33,251 nucleotides of DNA from Acidobacteriota bacterium (GTDB lineage Bacteria > Acidobacteriota > Polarisedimenticolia > J045): the NCBI GenBank assembly GCA_024763475.1, contig JANTFM010000006.1:1-33251 (forward strand), written 5' to 3'. Below, piece after piece: positions 8,618 to 17,259 of this stretch; the first letter of the stretch is position 1; each line of letters begins with the position of its first letter. The position numbers and the translations under genes are program-made. The notes beneath the pieces were generated by a model that was not told the origin of the DNA, made no database searches, and was given only the letters and a program-made list of their open reading frames with translations.

Positions 8618-10383
8618 GGTGTGGACTCCGAAATGGTGATCAACGCCTTCAGCTGACCGGTAAGCGGACGCCCGAGTTCGAGCTTGGCTTCGGCCAGTTT
8701 CAACCAACGGGAACGGAAGAGTTCGTTCCCTCCAGGGCGGGAGCGAAGGAGGATGTGCGCCGTGCCCGGCAAGGCGGGGAACTCTTTCCCCTCGCTCACG
8801 ATGCCCTCCGCCTTCAGGGCGAGGACGAGCTCGAGCGAGGTCTCACTCGGCACCTCGCCCAGCGCTTTCAGGTACGCCCCAGCGCTGCGGGCCGAGCGGC
8901 GGCGCGCTTCATGCACCGCGCCGAATTCCTTGGCGACCGCGCGGCTGGAACCCGCGAAGATCGTGTACTCACCCGGAAGAAGATCTTCGGGGATCCCGAT
9001 CGGCAGGACGACTCTGCGCCGCCTCCCGCGCTCGCCCAGGTACTCGACGCTGACCGTGACACGTTCTCCAGCCCGCGCGACCAGGCGATCCGGCATGGCC
9101 CGCACGAGCTTGAGTGCGCCACCCCTGGGAATCGTTCGAACCTCGAGGTCCACGCGCGACACCGCGGGAAGCTCGAGGGGAGCCTGCACCAGGGCCGCAA
9201 GTTGCCGCGTCAGCGCAGCGCCCAGTTGCCGCTCCGGCGGCCCGGAAGCCCCTCCCGCACCCGCGGCGTGGAGCGGAACCCGTGTCCCGTCCTCAAGCGT
9301 CACAGCCCCACTCATCAGCATCGCCTGGTCCAACTCGTTGACGAGAGTTCCTGTCAGGGCGCTCCGCAGGGCGAAGTTCGCCAGGCTGCTCAAGTAGAAG
9401 GGGTCCTTGATGATGAAATACTCCTGGTCGACCGGTGGAGCCCCCGGACTGTTCACAGAGACATGAATCGGCAACCCGGCGGGCGCCTCGCCCACCTGGC
9501 CTTCAATCCCTGTCGCGCGATCCTGAGTGAGGGTCCCGGCCGACTTGCCGAAACGGGAAAGCTTGAATGAAGAGGCCTCTGAAGCCACGGTCCAGACAAT
9601 CTCGGATGGGGCGATCGGCATCGCACTCCGCCCGGACCCGAGAAAGGGATGCCCGAAGGCGAGCAGTCGATCGCCTTCGCGCCAGGTCACCGTTCCCGTC
9701 GCTCCGATCTCCATCGCTCCCCACATCAACAGGGCGGTGATGGGCTTGCCCGGGGCGAGATCCTCGCCGTCAAGGCTGGCCAACGCGCTCGGGGTGGGGA
9801 CGACCTCGATGCTACCGACCTCCCCGAGGCCCTCGAAGAGGTCCGAGAACGAAGAGAGCTGAGACTTCGTCAAACCCCGGATGCCGAGTGCCAGGGGGGC
9901 ACGCCGCAGATCCCCCGCGGCGCCCGCATCACCAAACCAAGGCAGGGGCCTGCGCGGATACTTGCCGACCGCGAGCATGGACTCGATCGGAGTGATTCCG
10001 CAGATCGGTTCCTTGGTGAAGGACCCGATACTGTAACTGAGAGCCCCAATGAGCTTCCCGTCGATGTGCACTGGGCTGCCGGACATCCCGGCAGCGACGC
10101 CCTCCCACGTCCCCTTCTCCCCGACGAAACGCCCGAGGATCAGCGGAAGTTCCGGCCCGATGAAGTCATCCAGCACGCCGAGGATCTCGATCTCGATGGG
10201 CTCGGGTTCAGTTCCCGTCAGGACAGTGAGAGCTTCCGCCTTCATCCCGACCTGGACCTGGTCGAGGGGCAGAATCTCGATGGCGCGGACCTCTGCCGAA
10301 GAACTCAACAGCAGCAGCACGACAGTCAGCAAGCACCAAACCGAGCCTGTTCGATATGTTTTCTTGGCGTTTCGTATTCGCAC
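8614..10383 (-). CDS. SpoIVB peptidase S55 domain-containing protein
   Basis: MKAEALTVLTGTEPEPIEIEILGVLDD...GVAAGMSGSPVHIDGKLIGALSYSIG matches the S55 family (GMSGSP serine motif). GTG start at 10383 gives a signal-peptide-like leader. Confidence 0.85.
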   Translation of the reverse strand: MRIRNAKKTYRTGSVWCLLTVVLLLLSSSAEVRAIEILPLDQVQVGMKAEALTVLTGTEPEPIEIEILGVLDDFIGPELPLILGRFVGEKGTWEGVAAGMSGSPVHIDGKLIGALSYSIGSFTKEPICGITPIESMLAVGKYPRRPLPWFGDAGAAGDLRRAPLALGIRGLTKSQLSSFSDLFEGLGEVGSIEVVPTPSALASLDGEDLAPGKPITALLMWGAMEIGATGTVTWREGDRLLAFGHPFLGSGRSAMPIAPSEIVWTVASEASSFKLSRFGKSAGTLTQDRATGIEGQVGEAPAGLPIHVSVNSPGAPPVDQEYFIIKDPFYLSSLANFALRSALTGTLVNELDQAMLMSGAVTLEDGTRVPLHAAGAGGASGPPERQLGAALTRQLAALVQAPLELPAVSRVDLEVRTIPRGGALKLVRAMPDRLVARAGERVTVSVEYLGERGRRRRVVLPIGIPEDLLPGEYTIFAGSSRAVAKEFGAVHEARRRSARSAGAYLKALGEVPSETSLELVLALKAEGIVSEGKEFPALPGTAHILLRSRPGGNELFRSRWLKLAEAKLELGRPLTGQLKALITISESTP

Positions 10384-10567
10384 ATCGATCTCCGGAGCTT
10401 TGTTTCCGGGGCTGATTATATGGTCCGGGCCGAGCTGGCACCCGTCTGCGTTTGCTCGAAACTCGGCCACTTAGGCCGCCTTTCTCTCGTCCCAGAACGA
10501 AACAGATCCTCCTCGATCGCTTCCCTCAGATTCGGAATCACGTACGGCCCGGGTTTGACCCACAACC

Positions 10568-10590
10568 CCATGGAACCCACGTTTCCATGG
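10568..10590. other. 8-bp perfect inverted repeat CCATGGAA-N7-TTCCATGG
   Basis: Direct reading: ccatggaacccacgtttccatgg, in the divergent spacer between the S55 gene and the small exported ORF. Confidence 0.5.
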
Positions 10591-10624
10591 AGAGAAACAG
10601 CTACGAGAGAATGAGGAGAACCCC

Positions 10625-10984
10625 ATGCGCACAAAAAGCCAACGACTACAGTCCCTGCTGATCGTAGTTGCCGTGCTCTTCGGCGGCTGCCTGACAAGCC
10701 TCGCAACCCCTCCCGGCGAGCAACCCATGGCGCGTGATCTCAGCTTCTCCCACGCGTGGGCCAAGGTCGCCGTGGCCGTCACCTCGCCCGCAGGCCTGGC
10801 GGCCGCCCTCTCTGAAACGAACCTGGTCGCACCGCTATGGCAGCTACTGCAGGCCAAACTCTCAAGCAATAACGAGCCGGCTGACTCCTCGGAACAGGCC
10901 ACAGTCCCGCCGGACACCATGCTCGATGAGCCGCTCTTTGCCGGCGGCGCAGGCGGTGACGAGCCCGCAGGCCCCTGGCCATAG
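10625..10984 (+). CDS. Small exported/lipoprotein-like hypothetical protein
   Basis: MRTKSQRLQSLLIVVAVLFGGCLTS has a basic n-region, hydrophobic core and Cys; AGGAG is upstream of the ATG. Confidence 0.5.
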   Translation: MRTKSQRLQSLLIVVAVLFGGCLTSLATPPGEQPMARDLSFSHAWAKVAVAVTSPAGLAAALSETNLVAPLWQLLQAKLSSNNEPADSSEQATVPPDTMLDEPLFAGGAGGDEPAGPWP

Positions 10985-11097
10985 GATCCACTCCTCATGG
11001 GCCCGGCGCTCTGTCGGCCCTTGCAAATACGTGGCGCCCGACCAGCAACCCCTGGCCGGGCGTCTTCCTGTAGACCCCGCCGTCTCGCCAAGAATCC

Positions 11098-11435
11098 GGT
11101 GCCAGTCACCATCGAGAATCCGGTGCCAGTCACCGTCGTGAGTTCGGTGCCAGTCACCATCCGGGCGAGAGTCTCGGAGTTCGGTCACTGGCACCATCGT
11201 GAGTTCGGTGCCAGTCACCATCGTGAGTTCGGTGACTGGCACCATCCGGGCGAGAGTCCCGGAGTTCGGTCACTGGCACCATCGTGAGTTCGGTGACTGG
11301 CACCATCCGGGCGAGAGTCCCGGAGTTCGGTCACTGGCACCATTGGGTTCGGTAACTGGCACCATCGTGAGTTCGGTGCCACTGGCACCATTGGGTTTGG
11401 TAACTGGCACCATCGTGAGTTCGGTGACTGGCACC
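11098..11435. repeat. Array of 13 copies of a GGTGACTGGCACC / GGTGCCAGTCACC core in mixed orientation
   Basis: Core starts at 11098, 11122, 11146, 11183, 11207, 11231, 11268, 11292, 11329, 11351, 11375, 11399, 11423; spacing is 24 or 37 bp (one 22). The spacer is either ATCGTGAGTTC-like or ATCCGGGCGAGAGTCCCGGAGTTC. Confidence 0.95.
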
Positions 11436-11486
11436 ATCGGGGCGAGAGTTCGGTGGGTTGCATCGGAGTGATAGAATCACTTCCTG

Positions 11487-14400
11487 ATGTCCGACACGCT
11501 GCCTGGCCACAGATATCGGCTTCTCGAAGAGCTCGGCTCGGGGGGGTGCGGGGTTGTCTTCCTCGCGCTGGATACCGTGAGCGGGCAACAGGTTGTCCTC
11601 AAACGTGCGCAGGAGGGTGACGAGGCGCAGGCCTCGCTCAGCGAAGAATTCTCGCGCGTCGCTTCGCTGTCGCATCCCGGGATCGCCCGCGCCCTGGACT
11701 TCATTCCCGGGAAGAAGCGCGAGAGTTCCTTCGTCGTATTCGAGAGGGCACCCGGCCGCGCGTCCACGGAACTCTGCGGAGAGGCCGCCGGCGAGCGCAT
11801 CCTCGGCTGGGCAGCTGCCGTCGCGGAAATCCTGGACTTCCTTCATCTCAGTGGCCTCCTGCATGGCGACCTGAAGCCGGAGCACGTCTTCATCGACGAG
11901 GAGGACGGCGTTCGGCTGATCGACTTCGGACTGGCCCGCGCTCCCGGAGAACCCGGCGGCGGCACGGCGGCGACGGCCGCACCAGAGATTCTCCTGCGCG
12001 GGACCGGAGACGAACGATCGGACCTCTTCAGCCTCGGGGCCACGCTCTTCTACTGGCTCTTCCAACGCTACCCCTGGGGAGAGACTCTCGAGGCTCGCCT
12101 GTCCGTAAAGGCAAGGCGACCCCACATTCCCTTGCGGGATGACCTGCCCAAGGGCGCTCGGCGCCTGCTGCGGGATCTCCTTGCGCCGGAAGCTGGCGAG
12201 AGGATCGGCAGCGCGAGGGAGATCGTCTCCCGCCTGGCCGAGATCGGGATCCCGTTACCCGACCCCTCCCTCTCCTCCCCGGCCACGCGTGCGGGATCCC
12301 TGCCCCTCGTGGGAAGGGACGAGGTCCTGCGACAGCTCGCCCCCGGCTGGTACGCGGGAGCGCAGCAACCCCCGCGCTTCCTCTCCCTGGTCGGACCGGT
12401 GGGTTCCGGACGCTCCCGACTGATCCGCGAGATCGCGCGCCGCGCGAAGACGGCGCAACGCCGCGTGCTCCAGGTCCACGGCAGCGAGAGCGAACTGCCC
12501 CTTTCGCGCCGCCTCGCCGTCGCGATTCGAGCCCAAGCCAGCGTCGGTCCATGCACGGTACTCTTCGACGATGTGGACGAGTTGCCCGAGGAGACCACGA
12601 ACCTGCTACAGGATCTTCCACGCCGCCTTGCCGCGCAGGACTCGCTCGTGGTCGTGACAGCGGGCAGCCGCGCCTTTGGCGACCTCTGGCAGGAGCTTCC
12701 TCTCGAGCCACTCTCCGCGAAACAGTTGCGCGAAGCGTGTCACAACCTTCTCCCCGGTCCACCACCGCCCGCCGGACTCGCGACGCGTCTACTCGAGGCC
12801 AGCGGGGGACGCCCGGGGATCGTCATCGACCTGCTTGCCGGAGCCGTGCGAGCGGGCGTGATCCGCTGCGACGCGACCGGCTGGGACCTGCATCGCCTCG
12901 AGCAGATGCCGCTTGGAGAGCAGGACTCGAAGTCCGCGATCTTACCGGCCTCGCTGCGCGGTGAGCAGAGGGTCGTCGCCCTCGCGCTGCTGACAGCCTC
13001 CGAGCCCCTCGGCCTGCATGCGCTGTCCCGCGCCTCGCACGTTTCCCATTCTCGCGTTGCGGAGGCCATGCGAACCCTCGTGGCGAGCCAACTCGCAGTG
13101 CGCGAAGCCTCCGGCCTGCTCCGCCCTTCGGTACGCGCCAAGAACCTCCAGGGAGTCGCCGATGCGGAGCGGCAACGGTGGCACCAGCGATGGCTCGCGC
13201 TCACGGCCCGCGCCACGCCGGAGCCGGATGCGGTAGCACGCGTGCGCTGGCTGCGGCGGCTCGTGCGACACGCCACGGGAAGCGGACGAACGGAGCTTGC
13301 GGCACGACTGGCGTTGCGTGCGGCAACCCAGGCCGTACGGGCCGGGCGCCCCGACCTGGCCTCCGCGACGCTCGCGGAACTGCCACTCCGAGAGACGTTG
13401 CCCGAGGTGCTGCAGGCGCACCTGCTCCTCGCTTCAGGCGAGATTCACATCGCAAGCGCACGACCCGGCATGGCCGCCCCGGAGTTTAAAGCGGCGCTGG
13501 CCCTCTTCGAACGCCTGGGCCGGAGCACGTCGGCGAGCCGCGCAACAGCGCGACTTGCGCGGGTTCTCGGCGATCTGGGCCAGACCGAGCGCGGCCTCGA
13601 ACTCGTTCGCAGCGCTGCAGCAAGCACGGCCAGCCCCGAAGTGCGATCCCTCGCCCTCGTCGAAGAAGGCATCCTCCTCGCGCGTCAGCACGAGTACACG
13701 GCCGCTCTCGGCCAGTTGGAAGAGGCGCTATCCCTTGCGCCGGCTTCGAGCCATGTCGAGGCGAGAGCTCACGCCGCCCGCGCACGCTGCCTCGTGTTGA
13801 TCGGCCAGCTGGACGAAGCCGAGCGGGAACTCGTCCTCGCTCGCGAGCCCGCCCAGGCCACCGGCGACCGCTCGCTAGAGGCCGCGCTACTCCTCGCCGA
13901 AGGCCAAGCCTCGCTCGCTGCAGGACATCCACGCCGCCTGCTCGACCAGGTTCCACGCATCCGCGAGGCGCTCCTAGCGCGCGGAGAGGCGGATGGCCTC
14001 GGTATGCTCTCCGCCCTGATCTCCGATGCGGAATCGATGCTCGGCAACTGGGACCGCGCACTCGAAGCCGCTCTCGATTCCGTGCGCTGGCGTGAGGTCC
14101 ACGGACATCTGGGCTGGCTCGCCGTGGCGTGGAACCGCCTGGCGCGCATCCACCTGCTGCGGGGTTCCCTCCCCGCCACCCGGGCGGCGGCTCGCCGCGC
14201 GAGAGATCTCGCGGAAGAGTCCCGCTTCGCCCCGGCGCTCAGCGAGGCCCGAGCCGTCCTCGCCCGTATCCTCATTCTCGAAGACAAGCTCCACGACGCC
14301 CGCCGTCTCGGCGACGCCGCGATCTCCTCGAGCGAAAGCTCGGAGCACGTGCCCGCCCGAGTGGAGGCCCTGATCGCGCGAGCGCTGGTCTGCCGGGCCG

Positions 14401-16268
14401 ATGGGGAATCCCGTGAGGCTGCCGACCTGGCAGGCCGGGCCCTCGAGATATCTCCCGTCCTCAAGACCAACTCTGCTGCAGAGGTCGAGGCCCTCGCGTT
14501 GAGCGCCGAGTCCCTGGCCAAGGACGATCCCGAAGAAGCCGTCGCACTCGCCCGCCGCGCATGGCGGGTCGCGGACCGGCGGGGTCTCTTCGACGCGGGC
14601 GTTCTGGCCCTTGCCGCGCGAGAAAGCGCCTTGATCGCTGCCGGACGAGACGAGGAAGCCTCGTCCCTCCGCCGCTGGGCGGCAGCACGGATCGAAGAGG
14701 CTGCCGGCCGCCTCGCAGATCACGTCGCGCGCCGCACCTTCCTCGAGCGCCCGGATCGACTCCGCCTGCTTGAGGCGACGGGCTCGCGAGAGGGACAACG
14801 CCTCGAGGCGCTCTACGAGATCGTGGCGGCACTCAACAGCCTGCACAACTCGGGCCGGGTGGCCGAGACGCTGATGGATAAGGCGCTCGAGCTTCTCGGC
14901 GCGGAGCAGGGTGCGGTCGTTCTGGCCAACTCCGAGGGCACACTCGAGGTCGTTCTCTGCCGCGGCGTCGAGGAAGAGACGGCTGCCGATGCGCTGAGGC
15001 TCTCGCAGACCATCCTCGAGAGAGCCCACGGCGGCGAGTCCATCCTGACGCTTTCCCCGGCCACGGATCCTCGCTTCCACGAGGCGGCCTCGGTCCGCCT
15101 CTTCGGCATCCGCGCGGTGCTCTGCGTCCCGCTGCGCTGGAAGGGCCGGCTCGTCGGTGCGATTTACCTCGACAGCCGGGATCCGGGCCATCGCTTCGAC
15201 CGGGGGGATCTCAGGTTCCTCGAGGCCCTCTCGGATCACGCTGCACTCGCACTCGAAAACGCGCGGGCCTTCACCCGGCTCGAATTGGAGAACGACCAGC
15301 TGCGCGCGGATCTCGGCGAGCGAGACCGCCTCGGTGAGATCCTCGGGCGCTCGGCCTCGATGCGGGAACTGTTCCGCGTCATCGAGGCCTCGGCGCCCAG
15401 CGACGTCCCGGTGCTCGTCACAGGCGAGTCTGGCACCGGCAAGGAACTCGTTGCACGCTCTCTGCATCGCCTGGGCCGCCATCCGGAGGGCCCCTTCGTC
15501 CCCGTCAACTGCGCCGCCATCCCGGAGGACATTTTCGAGTCCATGCTCTTCGGGCACGAACGAGGAGCATTCACCGGTGCGGAACGCTCGCGGCCCGGCC
15601 TCATCGCCCAAGCCCACTCCGGTACGCTCTTCCTCGATGAGATCGGCGACATGCCGACAACGATGCAGGTCAAGCTCCTGCGCGTTCTCGAGGAGCAGTG
15701 TGTGCAACCCCTCGGCGCCTCGACGACACGCAACGTGGACATCCGTGTCGTCACAGCCACCAACCGCGACTTGAGCGCGGCAACCCGCGCCGGAGCGTTC
15801 CGCGAAGATCTGCTCTACCGCATCGACGTCCTACGCGTGCGCATCCCCCCCTTGCGCGAACGCGTCGAGGATATCCCGCTCCTGGCACAACACATCCTCG
15901 CAGGGATGCAGTCCAGCTTCGGCCCGCTGCGAGCTACGCCCGAGCTCCTCGCGAGACTGGCAACCTGGTCCTGGCCCGGCAACGTCAGGGAGCTGGAAAA
16001 CACCCTCTCCCGCCTCGCTCTGCGCTGCGAGGGCGGCATCATCGACCTCGAGACCCTCATGGCCGATCCCGACTCGCGCCACTGCTTCGGCGACTCGCGG
16101 GAAGAGAGCCAGACCGACCTCGAGAAGGTCGAGCGGGACGCAATCCGCAGAGCCCTTGAAGTCACCTCCGGCCACCGCGTGCGCGCTGCGGGCCTCCTTG
16201 GCATCGGCCGGGCCACTCTCTTCCGCAAGATTCGCCGCTACGGGCTCGAGCAGGTGGGACGCTCCTGA
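11487..16268 (+). CDS. Ser/Thr protein kinase - NTPase - TPR - GAF - sigma-54 interaction AAA+ - Fis-type HTH fusion regulator
   Basis: Kinase: LGSGGCGVVFLA, VVLKRA, HGDLKPEHVF, DFG, APE. GPVGSGRS P-loop-like. GAF-like segment ~1130-1280. Sigma54 domain: GESGTGKELVARSLH, GAFTGA, GTLFLDEIGDMP. C-terminal helix-turn-helix RAAGLLGIGRATLFRKIRRYGL. Confidence 0.93.
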   Translation: MSDTLPGHRYRLLEELGSGGCGVVFLALDTVSGQQVVLKRAQEGDEAQASLSEEFSRVASLSHPGIARALDFIPGKKRESSFVVFERAPGRASTELCGEAAGERILGWAAAVAEILDFLHLSGLLHGDLKPEHVFIDEEDGVRLIDFGLARAPGEPGGGTAATAAPEILLRGTGDERSDLFSLGATLFYWLFQRYPWGETLEARLSVKARRPHIPLRDDLPKGARRLLRDLLAPEAGERIGSAREIVSRLAEIGIPLPDPSLSSPATRAGSLPLVGRDEVLRQLAPGWYAGAQQPPRFLSLVGPVGSGRSRLIREIARRAKTAQRRVLQVHGSESELPLSRRLAVAIRAQASVGPCTVLFDDVDELPEETTNLLQDLPRRLAAQDSLVVVTAGSRAFGDLWQELPLEPLSAKQLREACHNLLPGPPPPAGLATRLLEASGGRPGIVIDLLAGAVRAGVIRCDATGWDLHRLEQMPLGEQDSKSAILPASLRGEQRVVALALLTASEPLGLHALSRASHVSHSRVAEAMRTLVASQLAVREASGLLRPSVRAKNLQGVADAERQRWHQRWLALTARATPEPDAVARVRWLRRLVRHATGSGRTELAARLALRAATQAVRAGRPDLASATLAELPLRETLPEVLQAHLLLASGEIHIASARPGMAAPEFKAALALFERLGRSTSASRATARLARVLGDLGQTERGLELVRSAAASTASPEVRSLALVEEGILLARQHEYTAALGQLEEALSLAPASSHVEARAHAARARCLVLIGQLDEAERELVLAREPAQATGDRSLEAALLLAEGQASLAAGHPRRLLDQVPRIREALLARGEADGLGMLSALISDAESMLGNWDRALEAALDSVRWREVHGHLGWLAVAWNRLARIHLLRGSLPATRAAARRARDLAEESRFAPALSEARAVLARILILEDKLHDARRLGDAAISSSESSEHVPARVEALIARALVCRADGESREAADLAGRALEISPVLKTNSAAEVEALALSAESLAKDDPEEAVALARRAWRVADRRGLFDAGVLALAARESALIAAGRDEEASSLRRWAAARIEEAAGRLADHVARRTFLERPDRLRLLEATGSREGQRLEALYEIVAALNSLHNSGRVAETLMDKALELLGAEQGAVVLANSEGTLEVVLCRGVEEETAADALRLSQTILERAHGGESILTLSPATDPRFHEAASVRLFGIRAVLCVPLRWKGRLVGAIYLDSRDPGHRFDRGDLRFLEALSDHAALALENARAFTRLELENDQLRADLGERDRLGEILGRSASMRELFRVIEASAPSDVPVLVTGESGTGKELVARSLHRLGRHPEGPFVPVNCAAIPEDIFESMLFGHERGAFTGAERSRPGLIAQAHSGTLFLDEIGDMPTTMQVKLLRVLEEQCVQPLGASTTRNVDIRVVTATNRDLSAATRAGAFREDLLYRIDVLRVRIPPLRERVEDIPLLAQHILAGMQSSFGPLRATPELLARLATWSWPGNVRELENTLSRLALRCEGGIIDLETLMADPDSRHCFGDSREESQTDLEKVERDAIRRALEVTSGHRVRAAGLLGIGRATLFRKIRRYGLEQVGRS

Positions 16269-16412
16269 GTCAGCGTCGAGTGCGGCTCTTGAGCCAGGAG
16301 CAGACCCCCGGGACGGCACGGCTCTCGAAGCCGCTTTCAGCTGCAGCCGCCGTTTCGGACCCTGCTTGGCGACCTCGAATTCCGCTCCCGCGCCCGGGCC
16401 CGAGTCCGCATC

Positions 16413-16432
16413 GTCTCAAAACGAGACTTTTT
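16413..16432 (+). terminator. Possible weak Rho-independent terminator downstream of the kinase-bEBP
   Basis: GTCTC-AAAAC-GAGAC followed by TTTTT; the stem is only 5 bp. Confidence 0.35.
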
Positions 16433-17099
16433 CTGACTCCATGCGCTGGACCTCTCCCCGGAGGGTCGTGAAGCATCTCGCTATAACACAGCGTCTTAGG
16501 CCGTTTTCTTCGGATTCGCTCATTCTGGCTTACGCCTTGCATTAGCTGGTGGAGCGAACAGGAGCTGGCCCCCACCGGACCCTGCTTCGTCATGAGGCGT
16601 TCACGCAGCAGGCTGGATAGCAGCACCTGTCTGCAGAGCTTCATAACTCAGGACATTAACCTGGCTTTGGCATGTCAGGCGGCGAACTTCCCTTGAACTC
16701 CCTCCGACCGCTCCCCGGAGGTTCGCCGGTCCCGCCCGATGGATGGGGCCGCGATTCGGGCTTCCCCGACCCTGCAGTTCCCGAGCGCGGCCCCACCACA
16801 CTTGCCTGCCCGCGACAGGTTCCTGCGCCTCGAGATCTCCTGTTGCGTCTCTGAACTTCCCCGCCCCCTCCTCTCTCTGCACACCCCTTGCGCCTCTACA
16901 GCTTTCTGGCGCGTTGGTACCTCCTGCATCTCTCCACGTCCCTTGCTCCACCACTCTTCCCTGCACCACCACGGGTCCCCCCGCTTGAAGACCGGCCCAA
17001 CCAGAACCAGCCCTTTGCCTTGGCCTTGGCGGGATGCTCTCTGTTCGTTGGCTCCTGAGATGCACGAGGACGAACGAGCCTTTGCGAGATGCAAGGTCG

Positions 17100-17233
17100 A
17101 ACCCGATCCTGGGAGGCTCAAGGACGGACAAACTCAGGAGGCACAAGGACGAACCCGATCTCGCGAGGCGCAAGGACGAACAAACTCAGGAGGCACAAGG
17201 ACGAACCCGATCTCGGGAGGCGCAAGGACGAAC
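17100..17233. repeat. 52-bp tandem repeat (2.6 copies) built from ~26-bp half units
   Basis: AACCCGATC starts at 17100, 17152 and 17204; both half-units end in CAAGGACG. 52 is not a multiple of 3, so it is not a coding repeat. Confidence 0.85.
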
Positions 17234-17259
17234 GCGAAAGGCGAACTCGGCTCGGCGTT

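Noticed and set aside
11098-11435. CRISPR array
   Set aside because: Repeat core is only 13 bp, occurs in both orientations, the spacers are themselves just two repeated sequences, and no cas genes are present.
12028-15707. Long antisense ORFs inside the kinase-bEBP gene (e.g. 13974..15707 -)
   Set aside because: High-GC antisense ORFs with Arg/Ala/Gly-rich, domain-free translations; the sense strand has unambiguous conserved motifs.
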